Positions 55,330-62,822 of a stretch of DNA of 64,000 nt are shown piece after piece. The stretch comes from PALSA-607 sp963825425 (lineage in GTDB: Bacteria; Actinomycetota; Actinomycetes; Acidothermales; Acidothermaceae): assembly GCA_963825425.1 (NCBI GenBank), contig CAWGTF010000013.1, positions 402,780 through 466,779 of the forward strand. The letters run 5' to 3'. The translations under genes and the position numbers were made by a program. How positions within the stretch are numbered: the stretch's first letter is position 1; each line of letters begins with the position of its first letter. Below the pieces are notes generated by a model that did not search any database, was not told the origin of the DNA, and saw nothing but the letters and a program-made list of their open reading frames with translations.

Positions 55330-55400
55330 GTGGACTTCGCGGGCTCCGCCCGGTGGACTTCGCGGGCTCCGCCCGATGCTTTCCTTGCGGGCTCCGCCCG
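55330..55400. repeat. Tandem 23-bp repeats with GC hairpins
   Basis: Two identical 23-bp units (55330-55352, 55353-55375), then a diverged third ending at 55400. Each ends in the hairpin CGGGC-TCC-GCCCG. A related GTGGACTTCG half-unit also lies at 55306. The array ends 13 bp before the DUF3117 stop. Confidence 0.75.
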
Positions 55401-55412
55401 GTGCTCTCTCGG

Positions 55413-55580
55413 TCAGCCGACCACGTTCATGAGGGCGTCGCCAAGGGCGCTGGCCTCGTCTGCGGACAACTCGACGACGAGCCGGCCACCGCCTTCGAGA
55501 GGAACGCGCATCACGATGCCACGGCCCTCCTTGGTGACCTCGAGCGGACCGTCGCCCGTCCGCGGCTTCATGGCCGCCAT
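55413..55580 (-). CDS. DUF3117 family protein
   Basis: A 55-residue actinobacterial protein. It begins 'MAAMKPRTGDGPLEVTKEGR' and continues 'GIVMRVPLEGGGRLVVEL' with 'DEASALGDAL'. It is nearly the same as the mycobacterial Rv1211 protein (from memory). The ATG at 55580 has GGGAG upstream; an in-frame Met two codons on is less likely. Function is unknown; it is conserved next to glgC/glgM and tag in mycobacteria. Confidence 0.95.
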   Translation of the reverse strand: MAAMKPRTGDGPLEVTKEGRGIVMRVPLEGGGRLVVELSADEASALGDALMNVVG

Positions 55581-55599
55581 TCGCGCTCCCTTTCCTCGT

Positions 55600-55680
55600 G
55601 CGGCACGCCAGTGCCGCAGCAGATTGCACCGCCGGCACGCCAGTGCCGGAGCAGATGCACCGTCGGCACACCGGTGCCGA
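55600..55680. repeat. Three spaced hairpins in a divergent promoter region
   Basis: Hairpins at 55600-55617, 55632-55649 and 55663-55680, each with stem CGGCAC/GTGCCG and a 4-base loop, separated by an AGCAGAT(T)GCACC-like spacer, giving a period of about 31-32 bp. They lie between the divergent DUF3117 and crotonase genes. Could be regulator-binding sites or RNA hairpins in either 5' leader. Confidence 0.75.
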
Positions 55681-55783
55681 ACCACATCGCATTGTCTTGA
55701 CCAAGATTATCGTGGCAAGGAGGGGCCAGAAGGAAACCGCGGCGGCGTCCCCGTCCCGGCCAGGGCAGTTCCAGGGAGGTTCG

Positions 55784-56629
55784 GTGTCCGAATTCTCGAC
55801 CGGCGTGGGCCATGGGGACGGCGTGGGCCATGGGGGCGGCGTGGAGCCGCATCACGGCGTGGAACTGGCGATCGCGGACGCCGTCGGGACGGTCACCATC
55901 GCCAGTAACCGCGGCGCCCTTTCCACTGCGACGAAGACCGCACTGCGCGATGCGCTGAACCGGCTCGCTGACGACCCCACCGTGCGCGCGGTCGTACTCA
56001 CCGGCTCAGGAGCCACGTTCTGCGTCGGCCAGGATCTTGGGGAACACGCCGCCGCCTTGTCGGCAGACGCGACCGCCGCTTGGGACACCCTGCGCGAGCA
56101 CTACATCCCGATCGTCAGCGCCCTGGCGACGATGCCGAAGCCGGTCATCGCGGCCGTCAATGGGACGGCGGCCGGGGCCGGCGCTGCGTTTGCGTTCGCG
56201 TGCGATCTGCGACTGGTGTCGGACGTCGCCGTGTTCCACCTGGCCTTCGCAGGCATCGGGCTGTCCGTCGACTCCGGCTTGTCATGGACGCTGCCGCGGT
56301 TGGTCGGCTTCGGCCGCGCTACGGAGTTACTGCTGCGCGCGCGCCCGCTCTCGGCCGCCGACGCGTTGGCACTCGGCCTCGCCACTGAGGTGGTGCCTGC
56401 TATCGACCTCGCCGCCCGCGCGGCGACGGTCGCTGCGGAGCTTGCGGCCGGACCGACGGTGGCGTTCGGCGCGACCAAGCAGGCGCTCGCCTACTCCGCC
56501 GGGCACGGCCTGCCGGACGCCCTCGACATGGAAGCCGGCATGCAGACACTCGCCGGTACGACGGAGGATCACGCCGACGCGGTCCGCGCGTTCCTCGACA
56601 AACGGTCGCCAGTCTTTCGCGGCCGCTGA
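55784..56629 (+). CDS. Enoyl-CoA hydratase/isomerase family protein
   Basis: A 281-residue crotonase-fold protein. Oxyanion-hole segments: 'VRAVVLTGSGATFCVGQDLG' and 'KPVIAAVNGTAAGAGAAFAF'; then 'CDLRLVSDVAVFHLAFAGIG' with the active-site loop, and 'SWTLPRLVGFGRATELLLRA'. The C-terminal helix ends 'HADAVRAFLDKRSPVFRGR'. The GTG at 55784 has AGGGAGG 4 bases upstream. The N-terminal 30 residues are Gly/His-rich and not conserved. The substrate cannot be assigned; PaaG/PaaF-like roles are possible. Confidence 0.9.
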   Translation: MSEFSTGVGHGDGVGHGGGVEPHHGVELAIADAVGTVTIASNRGALSTATKTALRDALNRLADDPTVRAVVLTGSGATFCVGQDLGEHAAALSADATAAWDTLREHYIPIVSALATMPKPVIAAVNGTAAGAGAAFAFACDLRLVSDVAVFHLAFAGIGLSVDSGLSWTLPRLVGFGRATELLLRARPLSAADALALGLATEVVPAIDLAARAATVAAELAAGPTVAFGATKQALAYSAGHGLPDALDMEAGMQTLAGTTEDHADAVRAFLDKRSPVFRGR

Positions 56630-56638
56630 GACGTCGCG

Positions 56639-56698
56639 GTGATCATGCAGAAATGGGCGCCCCATCGACCAGAACCCCGCCCGTTCTTGCATGATCAC
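56639..56698. terminator. Palindrome between convergent crotonase and tag genes
   Basis: Perfect 11-bp arms GTGATCATGCA (56639-56649) and TGCATGATCAC (56688-56698), extended by GAA/TTCT, with an inner ATGGG/CCCAT hairpin. It lies exactly between two convergent stops and is a likely bidirectional terminator. The CGTTCTTGC inside resembles the loop of the 40-bp repeat. Confidence 0.6.
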
Positions 56699-56706
56699 GA
56701 GCCGTT

Positions 56707-57282
56707 CTACGGGCAGAGCTTGCGCGCGTGGCAGCTGGCCAGGTGGTCGTTGACCATGCCGGTGGCCTGCATGTGTGCGTACGCCGTCGTCGGCCCGACG
56801 AACTGAAAGCCGCGCCGCTTCAACTCCTTGGCCAACGCCGTCGACTCCGGCGTGACAGCCGGGATGTCGGCGTCCAACTTCGGAGCGGCTCGCCGTCGGG
56901 TGGGCGCGAATGACCACACCAGCTCCGACAAACCTTCGGGCACGGCCATGGCCGCGCGCGCGTTTGCCAGGCTAGCCGTGATCTTGGCCCGGTTGCGGAT
57001 GATGCCGGTGTCAGACATCAGCCGCTCGGCGTCCGCCTCGGTGAACCGTGCAACAGCCTCGATCGAGAAGCCGGCGAACGCGGCCCGAAACGCCTCCCGC
57101 TTGCGCAGGATCGTGATGAACGAGAGTCCGGACTGAAAGGCCTCCAGCACCAGCCGCTCGAACACGGCGTCGTCACCACGAACGGCGCGTCCCCATTCGT
57201 GGTCGTGGTACGGGATGTACTCCGGAGCGCTCATGGTCCAGGGACAGCGGCGCACACCGTCCTCGCCGACAACGGCAGTCAC
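56707..57282 (-). CDS. tag: 3-methyladenine DNA glycosylase I
   Basis: A 191-residue HhH-type glycosylase excising 3-methyladenine. The Tag signature runs 'CPWTMSAPEYIPYHDHEWG', then 'FERLVLEAFQSGLSFITIL', 'SDTGIIRNRAKITASLANAR' and 'LKRRGFQFVGPTTAYAHMQA', with zinc-binding Cys/His at both ends ('HLASCHARKLCP'). The GTG at 57282 overlaps the stop of the upstream SRPBCC gene as GTGA. Neighbouring DUF3117 and folP2 match the mycobacterial locus. Confidence 0.95.
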   Translation of the reverse strand: MTAVVGEDGVRRCPWTMSAPEYIPYHDHEWGRAVRGDDAVFERLVLEAFQSGLSFITILRKREAFRAAFAGFSIEAVARFTEADAERLMSDTGIIRNRAKITASLANARAAMAVPEGLSELVWSFAPTRRRAAPKLDADIPAVTPESTALAKELKRRGFQFVGPTTAYAHMQATGMVNDHLASCHARKLCP

Positions 57283-57743
57283 GGTGTATCGCCGACCGCC
57301 TCGACCAACCGCGCGAGCCGGCGAAGCGACAGCCGAAGGAACAAGGCGACCACGGGCCGGACGGCGAGCCAGGCCGTCTCGCCGAGCAACCCAAGCGGGA
57401 GTTGCACCCACTCAGACCAGACCACGCGCGAACAACCGTCGCCGATGTCCTCGACCTCGAAGGCCCCCGAGCCGCGGACCAGCGTGCCGGTGTGCTCGAC
57501 GACGCATCGGGCCGGGCTCGCCGGCGGCGGCTGCCACTGCGTGAACGTCATCGTGTCGTGAACCGCAAACGGACCGAGTTTGGTGATGCCTTCGATGCCC
57601 GCCCCGACGCCGTCAGCACCATCGGTGGTGCGCTGCACGGTGGTGGCCACCATCCAGTCCCCGTGCGTCTCCCAGTCGGTCAATGCCGCCCAGACTCGCT
57701 CGACGTCAGCATCGACATCGGCCGACGCGACCAGCTCGGCCAC
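57279..57743 (-). CDS. SRPBCC family (polyketide cyclase-like) protein
   Basis: A 154-residue helix-grip protein: 'ASADVDADVERVWAALTDWE', 'DWMVATTVQRTTDG', 'GPFAVHDTMTFTQWQPP' and 'CSRVVWSEWVQLPLGLLGET'. Such proteins bind small hydrophobic ligands. The GTG at 57743 ('VAELVASADV') begins 6 bp after the corrected stop of the DivIVA-like gene. An uncorrected reading fuses the two into one 367-residue frame, but one base in a repeat explains that. GTGA overlap with tag downstream. Confidence 0.88.
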   Translation of the reverse strand: MAELVASADVDADVERVWAALTDWETHGDWMVATTVQRTTDGADGVGAGIEGITKLGPFAVHDTMTFTQWQPPPASPARCVVEHTGTLVRGSGAFEVEDIGDGCSRVVWSEWVQLPLGLLGETAWLAVRPVVALFLRLSLRRLARLVEAVGDTP

Positions 57744-57748
57744 GGGTA

Positions 57749-58382
57749 CTAGCTCCCTGTCCCTGCGGCGGGATCGACACTCTCGGGGTCGGCTGCGCCA
57801 GGATCGGTCACCGGCGGGATCGGCTGCGTGGGGTGCCCGCCACCATCGAGGACGCCGGGAGGGTAGCCATGCGGCAGGCCCGACGGGTTGGGCTGGTACG
57901 GATTTGGGCTGTACGCATACGGAGGTTGCGCACTCGGTTGATAGACCGCGGTGTCGGAGGCATCCGGCTGGTAGACACCTGGCTGGTACGTCCGGCTGGT
58001 ACGCGTCCGGCTGGTACGCGTCCGGCTGGTACGCGGCGGGGTCGGACGCGGTCGGCTCGCCGGCGACGGGGACGACCGTTACCGTGGGCGGCTCCGCGTC
58101 GAACGGGTGACCGGTCAGCTGTTCGATCCGTTCGTCGCGCTGCGCGATCTCGACGGCGAGCCGGTCGAGTGCCTCGTCGACCTCCGCCATCCGGTAACCG
58201 CGAAACGCCACGCTGAACCTCGCATCAGCTAGATCCGACGCGCGTACCGGGCGGTCTGGCGGGAGCGGTCGCCCGGGCCAATCGGGTTGGAACTGCGTCA
58301 TCGACCCGCCGCGACCGACGGTGACGGCGAAAATCGCGAAGATGACTCCGGCAGAGACCAGAATCCCGAACAGAAGGGGCAC
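57749..58382 (-). CDS. DivIVA-domain membrane protein, one frame break
   Basis: About 211 residues: an N-terminal membrane helix ('LLFGILVSAGVIFAIFAVTV'), a short DivIVA-like motif ('ADARFSVAFRGYRMAEVDEA' plus a coiled segment 'LDRLAVEIAQRDERIEQLTG'), then a Tyr-Gln-Pro-Asp repeat tail. The 15-bp repeat at about 57985-58040 has lost bases, breaking the frame; in the other frame it goes on 'YQPGVYQPDASDTAVYQPS' to 'DPAAGTGS'. GTG start at 58382. Mycobacteria have a similar protein next to tag (Rv1209, from memory). Probably a polar or cell-envelope scaffold (inference). Confidence 0.8.
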
Positions 58383-58412
58383 CCCCCGATCGTGCCATAC
58401 CTTGGAGAGCCC

Positions 58413-59276
58413 ATGACGTTGCGACTGGGTCAGCGCGAGTTCGCCGACAACGAGTTCGCAGTCATGGCCATCATCAACCGCACGCCGGATTCATTCTTCG
58501 ATCACGGTGCGACATTCGCGACCGAGGCGGCGCTCGCGGCCGTCGACCAAGCGATCGCCGATGGCGCGGACATCGTCGACATCGGCGGCGTGAAGGCCGG
58601 ACCCGGGCCGGCCGTCGGCCCCGCGGAGGAGATCGAGCGGGTTGCCGATTTCGTCGCACTGGTAAGGAAGAAGCACCGTTCGCTTGTCATCAGTGTCGAT
58701 ACTTGGCGAGCCGAGGTCGGCCGCGTCGTCGCCGCCGCTGGTGCCGATCTGCTCAACGATGCGTGGGGTGGCCACGATCCCGAGCTCGCCCACGTTGCGG
58801 CGTCCGCTGGCATTGGTTTGGTGTGCTCGCACGTCGGTGGGCTGCCACCGCGCACGGATCCGCACCGGGTCAGCTACGACGACGTCGTCCGCGACGTCAT
58901 CGACACCGCGACCGGGCTGGCCGAGCAGGCGGTAGCGGTCGGTGTGCGCAGAGACGGCATCCTGATCGACCCGGCGCACGACTTTGGCAAGAACACCCGG
59001 CACTCCCTCGAAGTGAGCCGCCGGCTCGACGAGGTGGTCGCGACGGGTTGGCCGGTGCTCGTCGCGTTGTCGAACAAGAAGTTCATCGGCGAAACCCTCG
59101 ACCTACCCTCCGGCGAGCGGCTTACCGGAACCCTCGCGGCGACCGCGGTAGCCGCATGGCAAGGCGCGCGGGTCTTTCGTGCACATCAGGTTCGCGAGAC
59201 CCGACAGGCGCTCGACATGATCGCGTCAATTCGTGGGTACCGGGCGCCGGCGGCCGCCCGACGCGCACTCGCGTAA
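58413..59276 (+). CDS. folP2: FolP2, dihydropteroate synthase-like protein
   Basis: A 287-residue TIM barrel of the DHPS family. 'IINRTPDSFFDHGATF' (loop 1), 'DIVDIGGVKAGPGPAV' (loop 2), 'GADLLNDAWGG', 'IDPAHDFGKNTRHSLEVSRR' and 'VALSNKKFIGET' are present. True FolP has S-T-R-P-G in loop 2 for pABA binding; here it is K-A-G-P-G, so sulfonamide-target activity is doubtful, as reported for mycobacterial FolP2. The ATG at 58413 follows TGGAGAG. Divergent from the DivIVA-like gene by 30 bp. Confidence 0.92.
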   Translation: MTLRLGQREFADNEFAVMAIINRTPDSFFDHGATFATEAALAAVDQAIADGADIVDIGGVKAGPGPAVGPAEEIERVADFVALVRKKHRSLVISVDTWRAEVGRVVAAAGADLLNDAWGGHDPELAHVAASAGIGLVCSHVGGLPPRTDPHRVSYDDVVRDVIDTATGLAEQAVAVGVRRDGILIDPAHDFGKNTRHSLEVSRRLDEVVATGWPVLVALSNKKFIGETLDLPSGERLTGTLAATAVAAWQGARVFRAHQVRETRQALDMIASIRGYRAPAAARRALA

Positions 59277-59285
59277 GCCCGACCA

Positions 59286-59325
59286 ATGGTGTCCAACGGG
59301 CGCAAGAACGGCCGTTGAGCACCAG
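59286..59325 (-). repeat. 40-bp hairpin repeat, copy 3 (inverted)
   Basis: On the minus strand: CTGGTGC... outer stem (one G-T wobble), inner stem AACGGCCG/CGCCCGTT (one mismatch) and the same TTCTTG loop. It sits between the convergent folP2 and ybaK-like stops, in a terminator position. Confidence 0.75.
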
Positions 59326-59345
59326 TGCCCGCTTCAACTGGGTGA

Positions 59346-59906
59346 CTACTGTGCCGGCAGGCCGAGGCCGTCGAGCACGGTCGCATTCGGCAACGCGGCC
59401 AGCATCGAGCCGGCGACCACAATCTTCGAGCGGCGCAGACCACTGCCCACCACCACGTCGCCCGCCTCTACAACCGCTCGATCGATCAGGACCGGCCAGT
59501 CCAAGGGCAGACCGATCGGAGTGATGCCGCCGTATTCCATGCCGGACGCCGACACCGCGACGTCCATCGAAGCGAACGAGATCTTCTTGGCACCGAGCGT
59601 CCGGCGAACCAGTCCGTTCACGTCCGCCCGCGTGGTGGCCAGCACGACGCACGCAGCGAGCGTTGCCACCTCACCGCGACGGCCGGCGACAACGACGCAG
59701 TTCGCCGATTCTTCCGCCAGCACGCCGTACCTGGCACAGAACGCGGCGGTATCGGCAAGTGCAGGATCGATCTCGGTCACTGTGACTCCGGCTGCCAACT
59801 CTGGTGGCAGCGCGCCCAACGCGGTCATCACGGGTTGACCGACCAGGTCGCCGTTTTCCAGTGCAGGCAGTGCTTTCAGCCGCTGTTGCAACGGAATCTC
59901 GGTCAC
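59346..59906 (-). CDS. YbaK/EbsC-type aminoacyl-tRNA deacylase
   Basis: A 186-residue YbaK-family protein that probably hydrolyses mischarged tRNA. 'EESANCVVVAGRRGEVATLA', 'VLATTRADVNGLVRRTLGAK' with 'KKISFAS', and 'MEYGGITPIGLP' (the conserved GG-I-P-P-G-like loop) are visible. The GTG at 59906 overlaps the LOG gene stop as GTGA. The specificity (Cys-tRNA-Pro or other) cannot be told. Confidence 0.88.
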   Translation of the reverse strand: MTEIPLQQRLKALPALENGDLVGQPVMTALGALPPELAAGVTVTEIDPALADTAAFCARYGVLAEESANCVVVAGRRGEVATLAACVVLATTRADVNGLVRRTLGAKKISFASMDVAVSASGMEYGGITPIGLPLDWPVLIDRAVVEAGDVVVGSGLRRSKIVVAGSMLAALPNATVLDGLGLPAQ

Positions 59907-60496
59907 GGATCTGACTCCAGGACTTCGCCGGCCGTGGGGACGATGCGCACCTGCTGCGCCGCCAACAGATCGAACGCCTCGCTGACCCCGGTCGCCCAAT
60001 GGATCGCGTCGCGAACTGCGGGCCTCGCGAAGCCGCGCAGGATCAGATCGTCGATCTGCGCGCGCATCAGTGCGAAGACACCGTCAGGATCGAGGACGAC
60101 GAGGGGCAGGTCGTGCATGCCAAGCGCCCGCGAGACCCAGATCTCGAAGATCTCGTCGAGGGTACCGAGCCCACCTGGCAAGGCCAGGAAGCCGTCCGAT
60201 CGCCGCTCCATCTCACCTTTGCGTTCGCGCAGATCTCGCGTCACGATCAGCTCGTCGGCGTCGCCATCAGCAACCTCCATGTCGACGAGGGCCTGCGGAA
60301 TCACCCCGGTTGTGTGCCCGCCACCCGCACGTACCGCACGAGCGACCGCGCCCATGCACGAGACGCTGCCGCCGCCAGACACCAAACCGTAGCCGCGACG
60401 GGCGATCTCGGTGCCGACCTGCGCCGCGAGCTCGATATACCGCGGATCAATCCGTTCGCTCGATGCGCAATACACGCAGATCGTCGTCATGGTCAC
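59903..60496 (-). CDS. LOG-family cytokinin riboside 5'-monophosphate phosphoribohydrolase 1
   Basis: A 197-residue lysine-decarboxylase-like (LOG) protein. 'MTTICVYCASSERIDPRYIE' and 'GLVSGGGSVSCMGAVARAV' form the nucleotide site; the catalytic motif 'LALPGGLGTLDEIFE' is complete. The ATG at 60496 overlaps the stop of the second LOG gene as ATGA. In mycobacteria the single LOG protein (Rv1205, from memory) is near here. Confidence 0.93.
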   Translation of the reverse strand: MTMTTICVYCASSERIDPRYIELAAQVGTEIARRGYGLVSGGGSVSCMGAVARAVRAGGGHTTGVIPQALVDMEVADGDADELIVTRDLRERKGEMERRSDGFLALPGGLGTLDEIFEIWVSRALGMHDLPLVVLDPDGVFALMRAQIDDLILRGFARPAVRDAIHWATGVSEAFDLLAAQQVRIVPTAGEVLESDP

Positions 60497-61278
60497 GGCG
60501 CCGGGGATCGATAGCGGATCGCTTCGGCTCGCTCGATAAGGCTCACGATCTCCTCGATGTCGTCAGTGACATGCAGGATGTCGATGTCCGAGGCCGCGAC
60601 ATTGCCTTCCGGCACAAGCGTTTCGCGCATCCAGCTGATCAGCCCACTCCAGTAGGCCGAGTTGTACAGGACGACGGGGAACGACGTGACTTTGCGGGTC
60701 TGCACCAGCGTGAGCGATTCGAACAACTCGTCCAACGTGCCGAAGCCGCCGGGGAAGACGACGAACGCCTGCGCGTACTTCACGAACATCGTCTTGCGCG
60801 CGAAGAAGTAGCGGAACTGGATGCCGATGTCGACCCAGTCGTTGAGCTTCTGCTCGAAGGGCAGCTCGATGCCGAGGCCTACCGAAACTCCACCAGCCTC
60901 ACTGGTGCCCTTGTTGGCAGCTTCCATGATGCCGGGGCCGCCACCAGTGATGACCGCGTAACCGGCGCGCGCCAACGCGGCACCCAACCGCTCGGCGGCC
61001 GCGTAGTTCGGATTGTTGATGTGAGTGCGCGCCGAGCCGAATACCGACACCGCCGCGCCGAGTTCGGCGAGCAGCCCGAAACCCTCGACGAACTCGGATT
61101 GGATGCGCAGCACCCGCCATGGGTCGGTGTGGACCCAGTCGGAGGACCCGCGGTTGTCGAGCAGCCGTTGGTCGGTCGTGGTCGTCGGCACCTGTGCGCG
61201 GCGCAGTGTTACCGGCCCGCGCTTCTTCTCCGGTGGCGGCGTGGACGGGTGCTGCCTTGGTGCATCCGATTCGGTCAT
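60493..61278 (-). CDS. LOG-family protein 2 (TIGR00730-type, longer form)
   Basis: A 261-residue paralogue of the gene downstream. 'VSVFGSARTHINNPNYAAAE', 'GYAVITGGGPGIMEAANKGT', 'EQKLNDWVDIGIQFRYFFAR' and 'FVVFPGGFGTLDELFESL' are diagnostic. The N-terminal 60 residues are a polar Pro-rich extension before the fold. The ATG at 61278 ('MTESDAPRQ') is used; the longer frame is read-through of the divergent gene. Two tandem LOG paralogues in an ATGA-linked operon are common in actinobacteria. Confidence 0.93.
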   Translation of the reverse strand: MTESDAPRQHPSTPPPEKKRGPVTLRRAQVPTTTTDQRLLDNRGSSDWVHTDPWRVLRIQSEFVEGFGLLAELGAAVSVFGSARTHINNPNYAAAERLGAALARAGYAVITGGGPGIMEAANKGTSEAGGVSVGLGIELPFEQKLNDWVDIGIQFRYFFARKTMFVKYAQAFVVFPGGFGTLDELFESLTLVQTRKVTSFPVVLYNSAYWSGLISWMRETLVPEGNVAASDIDILHVTDDIEEIVSLIERAEAIRYRSPAP

Positions 61279-61326
61279 ACCCCGCAGGCTAACCTGGCGA
61301 CGGCAACAGTCGACGGAGGTCGGACT

Positions 61327-62314
61327 ATGCACACGAGGACGCTGGGCCAGGGCCTGCAGGTCTCCGCCATCGGGTACGGCTGCATGGGGCTGAGCCAGAG
61401 CTACCTCCCGGTGCCCACTCGGCAGCAGGGCGTGGCGCTCATCCGAGCCGCGGTCGAGCGCGGCGTCACCTTCTTCGATACCGCGGAGGTCTACGGCCCG
61501 TTCGCCAACGAGGAGATCGTGGGCGAAGCGCTCGCGCCGGTCCGCGACACCGTCGTCATCGCGACGAAGTTCGGCTTCGTGTTCGACGACCGCGGTGTGC
61601 AGGCCGGTCTGTCCAGCCACCCTGAGCACGTGAAGACCGCCGTTGACGGTTCGCTGCGACGTCTTGGCGTCGACCACATCGACCTGCTGTACCAACACCG
61701 CGTGGATCCCGCCGTCCCGATCGAAGACACTGCCGGCGCGGTGCGCGAGCTGATCGAGGCCGGCAAGGTGCACCACTTCGGCCTGTCGGAGGCTGCACCG
61801 GCCACGATCCGGCGTGCGCACGCCGTCCAACCGGTCACCGCGCTGCAATCGGAGTACTCGGTGTGGTGGCGCTCACCAGAAGTCGAGATCATCCCGACGC
61901 TGGCTGAGCTCGGCATCGGGTTTGTGCCGTTCAGCCCGTTGGGCAAGGGATTTCTCACCGGTTCGATCGACGCCGCCACCACGTTCGAGGCAGGCGACTT
62001 CCGCAATGTGGTCCCACGGTTCGCCAGCGACGCGCGCGCCGCGAACCAGGCGGTGGTCGATCTCCTCGCTCCGGATCGCTGCTCGGCTCGACGCGACCGC
62101 AGCCCAGGTCGCGTTGGCTTGGCTGCTCGCTCAGCAGCCCTGGCTCGCGCCAATTCCTGGCACTCGCAAGCTCGCCCGACTGGAGGAGAACCTCGCCGCG
62201 GCCGATCTCGAACTCCCCGCGGCCGACCTGGAGGAGATCACGGCCGTCTCGGCCGCCCTCACACTGGAAGGCGCCCGCTACCCCGAGGCCCTCCAGAAAC
62301 TGATCGACGGCTAG
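61327..62314 (+). CDS. Aldo/keto reductase, one frame break
   Basis: An AKR of about 329 residues. Catalytic tetrad: Asp and Tyr in 'TFFDTAEVYGPFANEEI', Lys in 'VIATKFGFVFDD', His in 'IDLLYQHRVDPAVPIED'. NADPH-binding C-terminus ('AWLLAQQPWLAPIPGTRKLA', 'RLEENLAAADLELP') lies in a second frame after one base is corrected near 62078. The N-terminus 'RTLGQGLQVSAIGYGCMGLS' is typical of the AKR13-type family. The ATG at 61327; divergent from LOG 2 with 48 bp between starts. The substrate is unknown. Confidence 0.92.
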
Positions 62315-62321
62315 GCCAGGT

Positions 62322-62822
62322 TCATCCGGGCGGATCCTGCGAGGCAATGAGGTCGGCCCGCACGCGCGGCATGAGCAGGATTGCGGCCATCAGCAACGGC
62401 GGCACCAGCACAACGGCCGCGGCCACCGAGCCCGCGCTTATCGCGAAGCCCGCCGGTACCGCGCCGATCAGGCTCAAGAGCACGACCGATGCCCAGTAGC
62501 CGCGAGGTTCGCGGCGTGCCAGTGACCACGCGGCGGCCGCAGCAAGCACCCCGAAAACCAGGAATGCCACGCCGACCAACGGTTGGTCGGCGAGCAGGGC
62601 GACGCCGCCGATCAGTCCGACCAGCGCGGAGAGGCCGAGCATGACCAGCGCGAACGCCAGCACCGGAGGCGACCGGCGGGCTGACCTCGATGAGGGGATA
62701 TCACCGCCGGGCCGATTGCGCTGCGGCGGCCTCTTGGACGACGTCACCAGCTCCCGCCGCAGCTGGCGACGTGCGGCGCTGGGGTCGCGAGGCGCCGGCG
62801 AACGGCCTTGGAGGCGGCTCAT
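62322..62822 (-). CDS. Small integral membrane protein
   Basis: A 166-residue protein: a basic N-terminal region, then about four membrane helices ('VLAFALVMLGLSALVGLIGG', 'LVGVAFLVFGVLAAAAAWSL', 'YWASVVLLSLIGAVPAGFAI', 'AAVVLVPPLLMAAILLM'). No motif recognised. The ATG at 62822 overlaps the dapE stop by one base (TGATG), so it is probably translated from the same mRNA. Confidence 0.8.
   Translation of the reverse strand: MSRLQGRSPAPRDPSAARRQLRRELVTSSKRPPQRNRPGGDIPSSRSARRSPPVLAFALVMLGLSALVGLIGGVALLADQPLVGVAFLVFGVLAAAAAWSLARREPRGYWASVVLLSLIGAVPAGFAISAGSVAAAVVLVPPLLMAAILLMPRVRADLIASQDPPG

Noticed and set aside
57279..58382. DivIVA-SRPBCC fusion protein
   Set aside because: Explained by lost bases in a 15-bp repeat; the corrected DivIVA frame ends in a stop 6 bp before the SRPBCC GTG start.
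1690..62080. Programmed ribosomal frameshifting at the frame breaks
   Set aside because: No shared slippery heptamer or downstream pseudoknot; breaks are in genes not known for it and differ in sequence.
60070..62499. An 809-residue plus-strand frame over the LOG genes and aldo/keto reductase
   Set aside because: Only the part from 61327 is coding; the rest is antisense to the LOG genes.
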